DNA of 64,000 nt from assembly GCA_963844575.1 (NCBI GenBank), contig CAWJOU010000005.1, positions 372,001-436,000 of the forward strand, written 5' to 3'. Of this stretch, positions 52,510 to 61,107 are shown piece by piece. Every line of letters starts with the position of its first letter. The first letter of the stretch is position 1. The notes beneath the pieces are model-generated. The model was not told the origin of the DNA. It did no database searches and saw only the letters and a program-made list of their open reading frames with translations. Made by a program: the position numbers and the translations under genes. The DNA is from DASZUK01 sp963844575. GTDB lineage: Bacteria; Actinomycetota; Acidimicrobiia; Acidimicrobiales; RAAP-2.

Positions 52510-52545
52510 TCATCGACAGGCAACTGGCCGACGACAACGTAGAAA

Positions 52546-52596
52546 GACGCCGAGCGGGCGCACCCACGATCGCTCGTGAGGCGCCCACCCGGCGTC
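52546..52596. terminator. Palindrome between convergent operons
   Basis: GACGCCG...GGGCGC and GGCGCCC...CGGCGTC form a long GC-rich stem between the forward biosynthetic operon and the glycine-rich protein gene. No U-tract. Confidence 0.55.
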
Positions 52597-52641
52597 GGAC
52601 GGACTCTCCTCGCTGACCCGATGAAGGTCAGCTCGGGCCGG

Positions 52642-55600
52642 TCACCGTGTTTTTGTGTACGAGAAGGTCACGGTCACCGAGCCGGCCGTGCCTGTGGTGC
52701 CGCTCCGGCTCCCACCGCTCGACCCCGTGCCGAAGGTGGTCGACCCGCCAGCCGTGGCCACCCACGAGGCGCCACCACCACCACCGCCGCCAGCGCCGCA
52801 GTCATCGGCTGTAGGAGCGCCGCCAGCGCCGCCGATGTAGCCGGCGCCGCCGCCACCACTCCCGCCGCCGTCACCGGCCACCGGCTCCTTGCCTTCACCG
52901 CCGGCGCTACCTGTGGCGCTTCCTGAGCCGCTCGACTTGTTGTTGGCCCCGCCGGCGCCGCCGGCGACTCCACCGGTCCCGCCAGTAGCCCCGCCGGTGC
53001 CGCTCAGGCCCTTGCCCTTGGAGCTGCTTGTGGCGGTTGTCCCGGCGTTCCCCGCCTGGCCACCACTGCCGGCGTCGGTGCCCGAGCACATCGACTCACC
53101 GCCGCCACCACCACCGGAAGCCACGGCCACGACGTGGGCGGTTGTCGACGAGGTGCAGGTGCTGGCCCCGTTGCAGATGCCGGTCGAGCCGCCGCCACTG
53201 CCCCCGGTGCCGTCGTTACCGCTGCTTATCCCTATGGCTGTGTAGCGTCCCTGACCGCCCTTGCCACTCGAGCTCCAGCCGCTGACCGAGGCGCCGCCGT
53301 TGCCGACCACGCCACCGCCTTGGGGGGCGCCCTTGCCGGCGCAGCCGGTCTTGCCCGACACCTTGGTGGACCCGGCGATGGTAAAGGTGGTGGTCACCGA
53401 GCCGCCGGCGCCGCCGGCGCCGCCGTAGCCTGTGGCGCTAGCGGCTGCGCCGCCGCCGCCGCCGCCGGCCCCCTTGGCCACGATCTTCTCGGTGTTGGCC
53501 CAGGCCGGGGCTGTGGTCGACCCGCTGGTGCAGCCCGAGAGGCTCCATGTCACCGGGGTGGGTGGCGCCGCCACCTTGACTGTGGCCAGTTTGGCCGCTG
53601 TGGTGTTCTTGGTACAGCTGTAGCTCTTGCCGTCCTGGCTCAAGTCGATGGTGGTGATCCCCACCGGGATTTCCGTACCCACCGTCCCGGTTATCCCGGT
53701 GATGGTGGCCGACAGACCGGTCCAGGCCAGCGTGGTGACCCCGCCCGACTCGGTCGGGGTGACCGACCCGGCGGTGGTGCCTCCACCCGGGGTGAAGCCG
53801 ATGAGCACTGTCGCGACGGCTGTCACCGTGTCGGGACCGACGTAGGGATCGACGTGGAGTGTGATCTTGAGTGAGGTGGCCGAGGCCGACCCGGTGTACG
53901 TTGTCGCCGGCAGGGTGGCCGAGGCCACCACCGAGGCGGCGATGCTGTGGTCGGTATCACTCGAGCAGGTGAACGCCGTGCCCGAAGCCGCCGTGCCCAC
54001 CGTGAACGTTTTTGTCGCGCTGGCGGCGTTGTAGACCCCGTCGCCGGAGTACTCGACCTTCAGGGTGTGGGTGCCCGTGCTCAGCCCGGCGGTGGAGATG
54101 TAGGTGTTCTCCAGGATGATCGGCCGTGGTGTTGTCCAGCCCGTGGGCGTGACCGGCGTGACTGTCGTCCCTGTGATCTGGTACTTCACCGTGCCGGTGG
54201 GGGTCGGGTAAGCGGTCGTTCCTGTGTTGGCCGGGGGTGTGATGGTGGCGTTCGGCGGCACCGTGTAGCCCTTGGGGATGGCTGTCGACGGCGGGTTCGC
54301 CGCAATGGTCACCGAGTACTTGGTGGCCGGGTCGACCTGGACGTGGCTGTAGACGGCCGGGGCGTTGAGGTACACCCCTGTTGTCAGTGTGGCTGTAAAC
54401 GGGGCTACCACTGCGCCTGTGGCGTTCAACGTCTCCAGAGCGAAGCTGGCTGTCTGGGTGCCGACGTTGGCACCCGAGGCGAACTTGATGCGGAAGGGAA
54501 CCGTCAGGGAGTGCCCGGCGGCCAGGGAGAAGTTCGAGGTGCTCCCGCAGGCCCCGGTCAACCCCTTGAATGTGCCCCTGATCGTGCCGCTGCCGGAGAG
54601 GGCGAGCGAGCACCAGGTGCTTGTCGCGTTCTCATATGTCAGCGTCACGTTCGCCGACTTCTGGAAGTCGATGTTGGTCAGCCTGAGCGCCAGCTTCAGG
54701 TGTGTCCAGGTCACCCCGCCCGAGGGGTTTGTCACCTTGACCGAGAAGGTAGACGCCGTCGCTGTCCCCCGGGTCACGGTGATCGGCAGGGTGCTGGTCA
54801 CCGTCGGGTTGGGCTCGATGGTGTAGTTCTGCGAGCTCGAGGTGCTGCCGTTGTAGGAACTGTTGCCCGAGTAGACGGCCTTCAGCGAGTCGGTGCCCGA
54901 CGGCAGGCTCTTGGTCGAGAACGTGGCCACCCCACTCGAGACGCTGGCCGCCCCGACCTCGGTTGTCCCGCTGTAGAAGTCCATGGTGCCGGTGGCCGCG
55001 GTGGCCGTGGCCCCTGTGGTCTTTTTGACCGTGCCGGTCAGGGTCACTGTGGTGCCCTGCCGCTGGGGGCTGGCCGGACTGGCCGAGAGGCTGGTCGTGG
55101 TCGATGTGGCCGGCGCCGGCGGCTCGGACAGTGTGCCGTGCAAATCGAGCGTCAGCACGTTGCCTGTGCTGCCCGAGAACCGCGAGTCGAGCGATGTGGC
55201 GGCCAACGAGCATGTGCTGGTCGAGAAGTTGGGAATCGAGAACGTCGTGTCCGAGAGGTCCACGTCTTTGGTCGTCGTGTTGTACGGCGACGTCGACTGG
55301 AGGACCAGGTGCACCGGCGTCGAGTTGCAGGTCTCGCTGATCGGCGAAGTGATCTTCACCTGGACGGTCACCGTGTCGTCGATGGTGACGTTGCCGTTGT
55401 AGCTGACCGAGCCGGTGGCTGTCCCGGCGTGCACGTCGAATATGTGGATCGTCTCTGTGCTACCTGTGTTGGACTCTTTCCACGACGGGATGGTGAGGGT
55501 GCCGGCCGTGATGTTGCCGGTTGTGGTGCTCACTTTGCCACTGAATGTGGCCGGCGTGGGCAGGGCGGTCGGGGTGTTCCCGTGGGCGCCGAAGGTGCCC

Positions 55601-55779
55601 GATGTCATGGTCAGGGTGGCCGACGATGTCGTCGCCGACGCCGTCGACGAGAAGAGGCTCACCGATCCGCCGGCCATCAGAGCCACCGCGGCCAGTCCGG
55701 CCACGGCCGGACGGAGACGTGACCACCAGCGGTTCTTGGACCGGGCAGGACGTGTGGACGACGGCAGTGTTCGACGCAT
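52642..55779 (-). CDS. Giant secreted Ig-like protein with glycine-rich C-terminus
   Basis: 1045 residues from ATG 55779 with AGGGGGA upstream. Signal peptide core PAVAGLAAVALMAGGSVSLF, cleavage near TASA. Residues 45 to about 750 align with the N-terminal region of the 3234-7103 protein (GTFGAHGNTPTALPTPATFS; TWCSLALSGSGTIRGTFKGL; an Ig-like YSGNSSYNGS domain). From about residue 770 the sequence is glycine-rich (GAGGGGGGAAASATGYGGAG and similar) with paired Cys, closing with SVTVTFSYTKTR, which resembles bacterial glycine-rich secreted domains. The six-repeat ring of the paralogues is absent, so the same exported stalk carries a different head. Confidence 0.85.
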   Translation of the reverse strand: MRRTLPSSTRPARSKNRWWSRLRPAVAGLAAVALMAGGSVSLFSSTASATTSSATLTMTSGTFGAHGNTPTALPTPATFSGKVSTTTGNITAGTLTIPSWKESNTGSTETIHIFDVHAGTATGSVSYNGNVTIDDTVTVQVKITSPISETCNSTPVHLVLQSTSPYNTTTKDVDLSDTTFSIPNFSTSTCSLAATSLDSRFSGSTGNVLTLDLHGTLSEPPAPATSTTTSLSASPASPQRQGTTVTLTGTVKKTTGATATAATGTMDFYSGTTEVGAASVSSGVATFSTKSLPSGTDSLKAVYSGNSSYNGSTSSSQNYTIEPNPTVTSTLPITVTRGTATASTFSVKVTNPSGGVTWTHLKLALRLTNIDFQKSANVTLTYENATSTWCSLALSGSGTIRGTFKGLTGACGSTSNFSLAAGHSLTVPFRIKFASGANVGTQTASFALETLNATGAVVAPFTATLTTGVYLNAPAVYSHVQVDPATKYSVTIAANPPSTAIPKGYTVPPNATITPPANTGTTAYPTPTGTVKYQITGTTVTPVTPTGWTTPRPIILENTYISTAGLSTGTHTLKVEYSGDGVYNAASATKTFTVGTAASGTAFTCSSDTDHSIAASVVASATLPATTYTGSASATSLKITLHVDPYVGPDTVTAVATVLIGFTPGGGTTAGSVTPTESGGVTTLAWTGLSATITGITGTVGTEIPVGITTIDLSQDGKSYSCTKNTTAAKLATVKVAAPPTPVTWSLSGCTSGSTTAPAWANTEKIVAKGAGGGGGGAAASATGYGGAGGAGGSVTTTFTIAGSTKVSGKTGCAGKGAPQGGGVVGNGGASVSGWSSSGKGGQGRYTAIGISSGNDGTGGSGGGSTGICNGASTCTSSTTAHVVAVASGGGGGGESMCSGTDAGSGGQAGNAGTTATSSSKGKGLSGTGGATGGTGGVAGGAGGANNKSSGSGSATGSAGGEGKEPVAGDGGGSGGGGAGYIGGAGGAPTADDCGAGGGGGGGASWVATAGGSTTFGTGSSGGSRSGTTGTAGSVTVTFSYTKTR

Positions 55780-55903
55780 GGCATTCCCCCTATGGACAGA
55801 ACCCGCGATCTATTTGGCAGTTCCTTTTACCATGACATATGGCAATTTAAAAGGGATAATCATACTTTCTGATTTGAACTAAATCTTGACCTTTACGCGA
55901 CGA

Positions 55904-55942
55904 CGGCCGTCATCGATGCCCAGAAAGCATCGATGACGGCCG
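55904..55942 (-). terminator. Perfect palindrome after the TIG/repeat gene
   Basis: CGGCCGTCATCGATGC and GCATCGATGACGGCCG, 16-base arms around a 7-base loop, 23 bases past the stop at 55965. No U-tract. The AT-rich 55800-55890 stretch beside it probably holds the promoter of the gene starting at 55779. Confidence 0.65.
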
Positions 55943-55964
55943 GTCGGCCGTTTCATACACCTTT

Positions 55965-57824
55965 CTATGCCGCGGCGATCCCCACCACCGGGGCGTTGAG
56001 CGGCTTGCCGCCCATCGATCCACTGAAGACGGCGTCGCCGAAGCTGAAGATCCCGCCGTCACTGGCCACCATCCAGTAGCCACCGCCGTCGAGGGTGGTG
56101 GCCATGCCGACGATCGGCTGGTTGAGCGGCTTGCCACCCATCGAGCCGTAGTAGCCGGCGTTCCCGAAACTGAAGATGCCGCCGTCACTGGCCACCTGCC
56201 AGTTGCCGTCGAATGTGGGGGTCGCGGCCCCACCGACGATCGGCTTGTTGAGCGCCTTGCCGCCCATGCCGCCGTAGCGGCCGGCGAAACCGAACGAATA
56301 GACGGTGCCGTCACTGCCGATCTCCCAGTAGCCGTTGCCTGTCGGCGCAGCGATCATCTGGACGATGGGGGCGCTGAGCTTCTTGCCGCCCATGGATCCG
56401 TAGAAGGGGGCGTTGCCGAAGGCGAAGAGGCCACCGTCAGAAGCCACCTCCCAGTAGCCGCCACCTGTGGGGGTGGGGGCCATGCCGACGATCGGCTGGT
56501 TGAGCGGCTTGCCGCCCATCGAGCCGTGGAAGCCGGCGGCCCCGAAGCTGAAGATGCCGCCGTCAGAAGCGACCTCCCAATAGCCTGTGCCTGTGGGCGT
56601 CGCCGCGATGCCGACGATCGGCTTGTTGAGCGGCTTGCCGCCCATCGAGCCGTAGAAGGGGGCACCGCCGAAGGCGAAGATGCCCCCGTCAGAGGCCACC
56701 TCCCAGTAACCCGGCGAGGCGTAGTCGAACTGGTCCAAGAGACCCGGGATCGAGGTGCCCTTGGCGTTGGTCAAGAGGATGTCGACCGTGCCGGTGCCCG
56801 GCGGGGAGACGGCGGTGATCTGGGTGCTCGAGTTCTGGACGAAGCTGGTGGCCGGCGTGGAACCGAAAGAGACCCCGGTGATGCTTGTCATCTGCAGACC
56901 GGTGATGGTCACCGAGGTGCCCCCGGCCGGGGGGCCCTGGTCGGGGTTGACCCCGGTCACGACGGGGGCGTTGGTGTAGGTGTAGTGGTCGGCCCCCGTT
57001 GCCGCCGAGGTGCCGAACGAGGTCACCACCTTCACGTCGACCGTGCCGGCTGTGCCCGGCGGGGAGACGACGGTGAGCGCATTGGCTGTCTTGACCGAGA
57101 CTGTCCGACCGGGATTCGAGCCGAAGTCGACGGCGCTGGCCCCTGTGAAGAATGTGCCGAGCACGGTCACCGATTCACCGCCGGCCAGCGGGCCCGAGTT
57201 GGGCAGCACGGCCGAGACGGCGGTCTGCGGAGCCGCCACTGAGGTGGAAGCGATGGTGGTCGCCGGGTTGGTGCAGGCCAGGTGGACCGTGCCGATGCCC
57301 TTGACCAGCAGGCTCAGTGTACCGCTAGTGCCGATCGAGACCGAGGCCGGCCCGGCGGCGTTGCCGGCCGTGAACGACAATGGCGAGCCGCTGGCCGTGA
57401 GCAGCGTACCCGGGGCCGGTGTGCCGATGTGGGTGGGGGGCACGGTCAGGGTGACCGACGTCGAGGCCGGGGCAGCCCCCGAGGCGGTGAACGTCGTCTT
57501 GTATGTCCCTGTGATTGTTTTGTTGGCCGCCGCCTCGAACAGCGGGGTCGACGGCAGGGTGACCTTGAGGCCGACGTTAGTGAGGGAAAACGGCTTGCCC
57601 GGTGTGACCGTCGCCGGCAGGCTGCCGGTGGCCACGGTGTTCGGGATCGTGAAGTGTGTCCCATTGAGTGTGCAGTTCAACGTGAAGCCGGCGCTGTCGG
57701 CCCCGGCCTGGGCCAGCGGCCCTGCGGTCAGCCCGGCCACACTGACCAGCCCCAGGGTGGCGCCCCCAGCCAATACAGCCAGTCCCCCGGCGCACATCGT
57801 GCGGATGATCGATCCTCGTCGCAA
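55965..57824 (-). CDS. Secreted TIG-domain protein with six 42-residue repeats, paralogue
   Basis: 619 residues, TTG start after GGGGACGAAACG. Paralogue of 1224-3098 over its whole length: signal peptide (GGLAVLAGGATLGLVSVAGL), beta region, TIG domains VLPNSGPLAGGESVTVLGTF and VNPDQGPPAGGTSVTITGLQ, and six repeats ending VVGIAAA. The fourth repeat (YGGMGGKALNKPIVGGAATP) deviates in both paralogues in the same way, so the ring has non-equivalent positions that are conserved. Differences are concentrated in the TIG region. Confidence 0.85.
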   Translation of the reverse strand: MRRGSIIRTMCAGGLAVLAGGATLGLVSVAGLTAGPLAQAGADSAGFTLNCTLNGTHFTIPNTVATGSLPATVTPGKPFSLTNVGLKVTLPSTPLFEAAANKTITGTYKTTFTASGAAPASTSVTLTVPPTHIGTPAPGTLLTASGSPLSFTAGNAAGPASVSIGTSGTLSLLVKGIGTVHLACTNPATTIASTSVAAPQTAVSAVLPNSGPLAGGESVTVLGTFFTGASAVDFGSNPGRTVSVKTANALTVVSPPGTAGTVDVKVVTSFGTSAATGADHYTYTNAPVVTGVNPDQGPPAGGTSVTITGLQMTSITGVSFGSTPATSFVQNSSTQITAVSPPGTGTVDILLTNAKGTSIPGLLDQFDYASPGYWEVASDGGIFAFGGAPFYGSMGGKPLNKPIVGIAATPTGTGYWEVASDGGIFSFGAAGFHGSMGGKPLNQPIVGMAPTPTGGGYWEVASDGGLFAFGNAPFYGSMGGKKLSAPIVQMIAAPTGNGYWEIGSDGTVYSFGFAGRYGGMGGKALNKPIVGGAATPTFDGNWQVASDGGIFSFGNAGYYGSMGGKPLNQPIVGMATTLDGGGYWMVASDGGIFSFGDAVFSGSMGGKPLNAPVVGIAAA

Positions 57825-57930
57825 CGTTTCGTCCCCTCATGTCTCGTGTTGTACTGCGGTTTTCGTTCTCGTGTGGCCCAGGCCCACGGCCGGCGGCGGT
57901 CTCAGAACCCATGTGGGTCCTTTCTGTCGG

Positions 57931-58878
57931 CTAGTCCGACATGGCGGCGATGGTCGCTTTCTGGGCCAGGGCCATGCCGGCGCTGGTTACGTCCGCGAAC
58001 TGGAACACATGGCCGCTGGCTGCCGTCTCCCAGTGCCCACCGTTGTCACCGGTGGGCATGGGGCTCACGATCTGACTGGTGGTGGTCCCGGCGCCTGGTG
58101 CCGTGGAATCCGGCGTTGCCGAAACTGAAGACCCCGCCTTGACTGGCCACCTCCCAGTAGCCCTTGTCGGGGTGGAAGCGATGCCGACGATCGGCTTGTT
58201 GAGCGGCTTGTCGCCCATCGAACCGTAGAAGGCGGTGTCACCGAAGGCGAAGACCGCACCGTTGGCAGCGACCAGGCCGTTCACGTTCACCGTCAAACCG
58301 GCCGCTTTCGAGGTGACCGACCCGGCACCGTTCGTGAAGACAGCCCGGTACTGGTCGCCACTGTCGGCCGCCGTGGTCGCCAGTGTGGTGTAGGTCGTCT
58401 CGGCGGCGCCGGTGACTGCTGTCCACTGGGCCCCGCCGTTCGTCGACAAATGCCACTGGGCTATCGGGGTCGGTGTGCCCGACGCCATTACCGAGAACGA
58501 GGCCGAGGCGTTGGCCGTCCGTAGGGACAGCTGTACTACTAGTACGGTGTCGCCTGCGTACGCCACGATGTTCAATGTACCGACCGGCGACGTTCCGGAC
58601 CACTGGGCATTATAAAAATTCGTACTAAGTGCCGACTGAACTCTCAGGGCGTCGATGCCCTCTGTCGGGCCCGACGAAGGGATCACCGCCGTGCCCAAGA
58701 CCCTCTTTGTGCCTGCATAGTTATCGGAGAAGGTAACCTGCTCGTCTCTTATTCCCGACACGACGGTCGCCGCAAATGTCACGGCCGTTCCCACCGGTAC
58801 CGACCTAGTACCCCGGCGCACGGCGTGCGAATGATCGACCCTAGTCGCAACGTTTCGTCCCCCCTGATTGACGACCAC
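57931..58878 (-). pseudogene. Broken, chimeric repeat-protein gene
   Basis: The first 25 codons are the leader of a TIG-type gene (RNVATRVDHSHAVRRGTR), joined to a late Ig-like segment (TAVTFAATVVSGIRDEQVTF; TPIAQWHLSTNGGAQWTAVT), then a single repeat (FAFGDTAFYGSMGDKPLNKP) and a stretch in the wrong frame (RATGRWPVKAGSSVSATPDS) before a correct end VFQFADVTSAGMALAQ. Two frameshifts and a lost signal peptide. Confidence 0.75.
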
Positions 58879-59499
58879 CGGCGGCGGTGTTCCTTCTTAA
58901 CATGACGTCTATCCACACAAAAGCTGTAATGCGAAGTTTTTCTGGCACTTCGGATCTGAGTCTTCTTGGCCGTTCTAGCTACCCACAAAGAATGAAACGC
59001 TTGTGAGTGGCTCCCGTAGTCGTGGCCGAACCCCCATTGCAGCCCCGCGAGCGGCTGAAGTCCCGCTGAGTGCCGCCTTCTACGGCTCGATGGGCGGCCA
59101 GCCACTCAACGAGCCGATCGTGGGCATTACCGGCTCTACGACGTCCAAGAGCCGGCCACGATCGAGGTCGACCAGCTGGGGTGGCATAGATCGTGTGGTG
59201 ACGGACCGGCGGCCAGCATCTTGTGCTCGTCGTCGCCCAACGCCCGCACGCCGTGGAGCCGGCGGGGATCGTCGACCAAGGGCTATCCATAATCACGAGC
59301 GCCGGTCCCAGGACCACCACCGTCGCTTGCGCCAGGCCAACCGGACGGCCGCGCCGGCCATCGACAGATCTCGGACCTGAACCACCGACCGACCGTGACC
59401 CGTCGCCCGGACACCACAGGTGGGACATCCAACCATGTCGGCCGTGGTCTCCACCAACAGCCACCACTCGTCGTGCTCATCCATCGACCGCACGACGAA
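58879..59499. other. Scrambled region: ISL3 end and transposase piece, stray repeat unit
   Basis: GGCACTTCGGATCTGA at 58944 matches the ISL3 end. A plus-strand stretch at about 59071-59130 encodes one isolated unit (AFYGSMGGQPLNEPIVGIT). On the minus strand 59293-59485 encodes an ISL3 N-terminus (EWWLLVETTADMVGCPTCG, then LAWRKRRW). No intact gene. Confidence 0.55.
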
Positions 59500-60272
59500 C
59501 CCCGCCACCGCCACCGCCACCGCCGGCGTCGGGCACCGGCTATCACCTGGTCGCCGCCAACGGCTCGGTCTACAGCTACGGCACCGCCCCCTTCTACGGC
59601 TCGATGGGCGGCAAGTCCCTCTCGGCGCCGATCGTGGGCACGGCGACGACGCCCGGTGACGGGGGCTACTGGCTGGTCGGCAGTGACGGCGGCATCTTCA
59701 GCTTCGGCAACGCCGCCTTCTACGGCTCGATGGGCGGCCAGCCGCTCAACAAGCCGATCGTCGGCATCGCGGCCACGCCGGACGGCAAGGGCTACTGGGA
59801 GGTGGCCTCCGACGGCGGCATCTTCGCCTTCGGTGACGCCGCCTTCTACGGCTCGATGGGCGGCAAGCCGCTCAACAAGCCGATCGTCGGCATTGCCTCC
59901 ACCCCTGACGGCAAGGGGTATTGGATGGTGGCCTCAGACGGCGGCATCTTCAGCTTCGGTGACGCCGCCTTCTACGGCTCGACCGGCTCGTTGACCTTGA
60001 ACAAGCCGATCGTCGGCATGGCCTCGAGCTCCACAGGCGGTGGCTACTGGCTGGTGGCGGCCGACGGCGGGGTCTTCAGCTTCGGCAACGCCGGCTTCCA
60101 CGGCACCGTGGCCGGGACCACGTCGGCCTCGATCGTGAGCCTCGTGCCCACCGGGGACAACGGCGGTTACTGGGAGACGGCAGCGTCCGGGCAGGTGTTC
60201 CAGTTCGGGGACGCCACCTCGGCCGGTACAGCCCTGGCCCAGACAGCGACCATCGTTGCTATGTCGGATTGA
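59500..60272 (+). pseudogene. Duplicated 3' end of an Ig/repeat gene, without a start
   Basis: The proline stretch and all six repeats (GYHLVAANGSVYSYG to ATIVAMSD) are identical to the C-terminus of the gene ending at 61108, but upstream DNA is ISL3-derived and supplies no signal peptide or start context. It is one arm of the inverted repeat. It could act as a donor for gene conversion. Confidence 0.75.
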
Positions 60273-60320
60273 CGACATAGCAGGTCGGACAGCCGACAGA
60301 AGGCTTACACCAAAGGTTCC

Positions 60321-60355
60321 AAGACTACGGCCGGACCGCCGCCGGCCGTAGTCTT
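60321..60355 (+). terminator. Palindrome after the duplicated repeat-gene end
   Basis: AAGACTACGGCCGG and CCGGCCGTAGTCTT, 14-base arms, 49 bases past the stop at 60272. Counterpart of 61025-61059. Confidence 0.6.
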
Positions 60356-60399
60356 GGGCCAACAATTGGCTTTCCGAATTTCATCGGAGGAGCGCAGTA

Positions 60400-60684
60400 A
60401 GTCAAGGGGCCGCACCCGTGGGAACGGGTGCGGAAGGATCTCGGGTCGTCCGTGCGCTCCCGGCAGACGCGGCTGACCTCGGACCTCGACATCCCGACGG
60501 AGCGCCCCAAGGCCTGGACCACGTCGTCGACCTTCCCTCGTCGATATTCTGTGGATCCGAGCCTCCATGACACGGCGAAGAGGGCCCAGTCGATCCTCCT
60601 CCGGCGCTCCAAGAGCGAGGGGAAGAAGCTCCCCTCCCGCAGCTTAGGGATCTGTAGCTCCATGTCGCCGCCGACCGTCGTCAC
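60400..60684 (-). pseudogene. IS256-family transposase fragment, left
   Basis: MELQIPKLREGSFFPSLLER and KVDDVVQALGRSVGMSRSEV then SRVCRERTDD match the IS256 (Mutator) N-terminal domain. The DDE part is absent. Confidence 0.6.
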
Positions 60685-60713
60685 CAGCTTCGGCCGCTTC
60701 CGACCAAGGCCGG

Positions 60714-60990
60714 CGACATGGAGCTCGCTATCCCGAAGCTCCGCCGGGGCAGCTCTTCCCCTTCACCCTCGAGCGCCAGTGTCGCATCAACCGGGTTCTC
60801 TTCCTCGTGGTGATGGAGGCCTACGTGCACGGCGACTCGACGAGGGAAGGTCGACGACGTGGTCCAGGCCTTGGGCGCTCCGTCGGGATGTCGAGGTCCG
60901 AGGTCAGCCGCGTCTGCCGGGAGCGCACGGACGACCCGAGATCCTTCCGCACCCGTTCCCACGGGTGCGGCCCCTTGACTTACTGCGCTC
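60714..60990 (+). pseudogene. IS256-family transposase fragment, right, opposite orientation
   Basis: MELAIPKLRRGSS, then in another frame VMEAYVHGDSTREG and VGMSRSEVSRVCRERTDDP. Its first part differs from the left fragment (a second IS256 lineage or older copy), its second part is identical because it lies in the inverted-repeat arm. Confidence 0.55.
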
Positions 60991-61024
60991 CTCCGATGAA
61001 ATTCGGAAAGCCAATTGTTGGCCC

Positions 61025-61059
61025 AAGACTACGGCCGGCGGCGGTCCGGCCGTAGTCTT
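61025..61059 (-). terminator. Palindrome after the right-edge Ig/repeat gene
   Basis: AAGACTACGGCCGG and CCGGCCGTAGTCTT around CGGCGGT, 49 bases past the stop at 61108. Confidence 0.6.
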
Positions 61060-61107
61060 GGAACCTTTGGTGTAAGCCTTCTGTCGGCTGTCCGACCTGC
61101 TATGTCG

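Noticed and set aside
59223..60272. 349-codon frame as an independent secreted repeat protein
   Set aside because: The first 90 codons are ISL3-derived noise without a signal peptide; only the duplicated C-terminus is genuine coding sequence.
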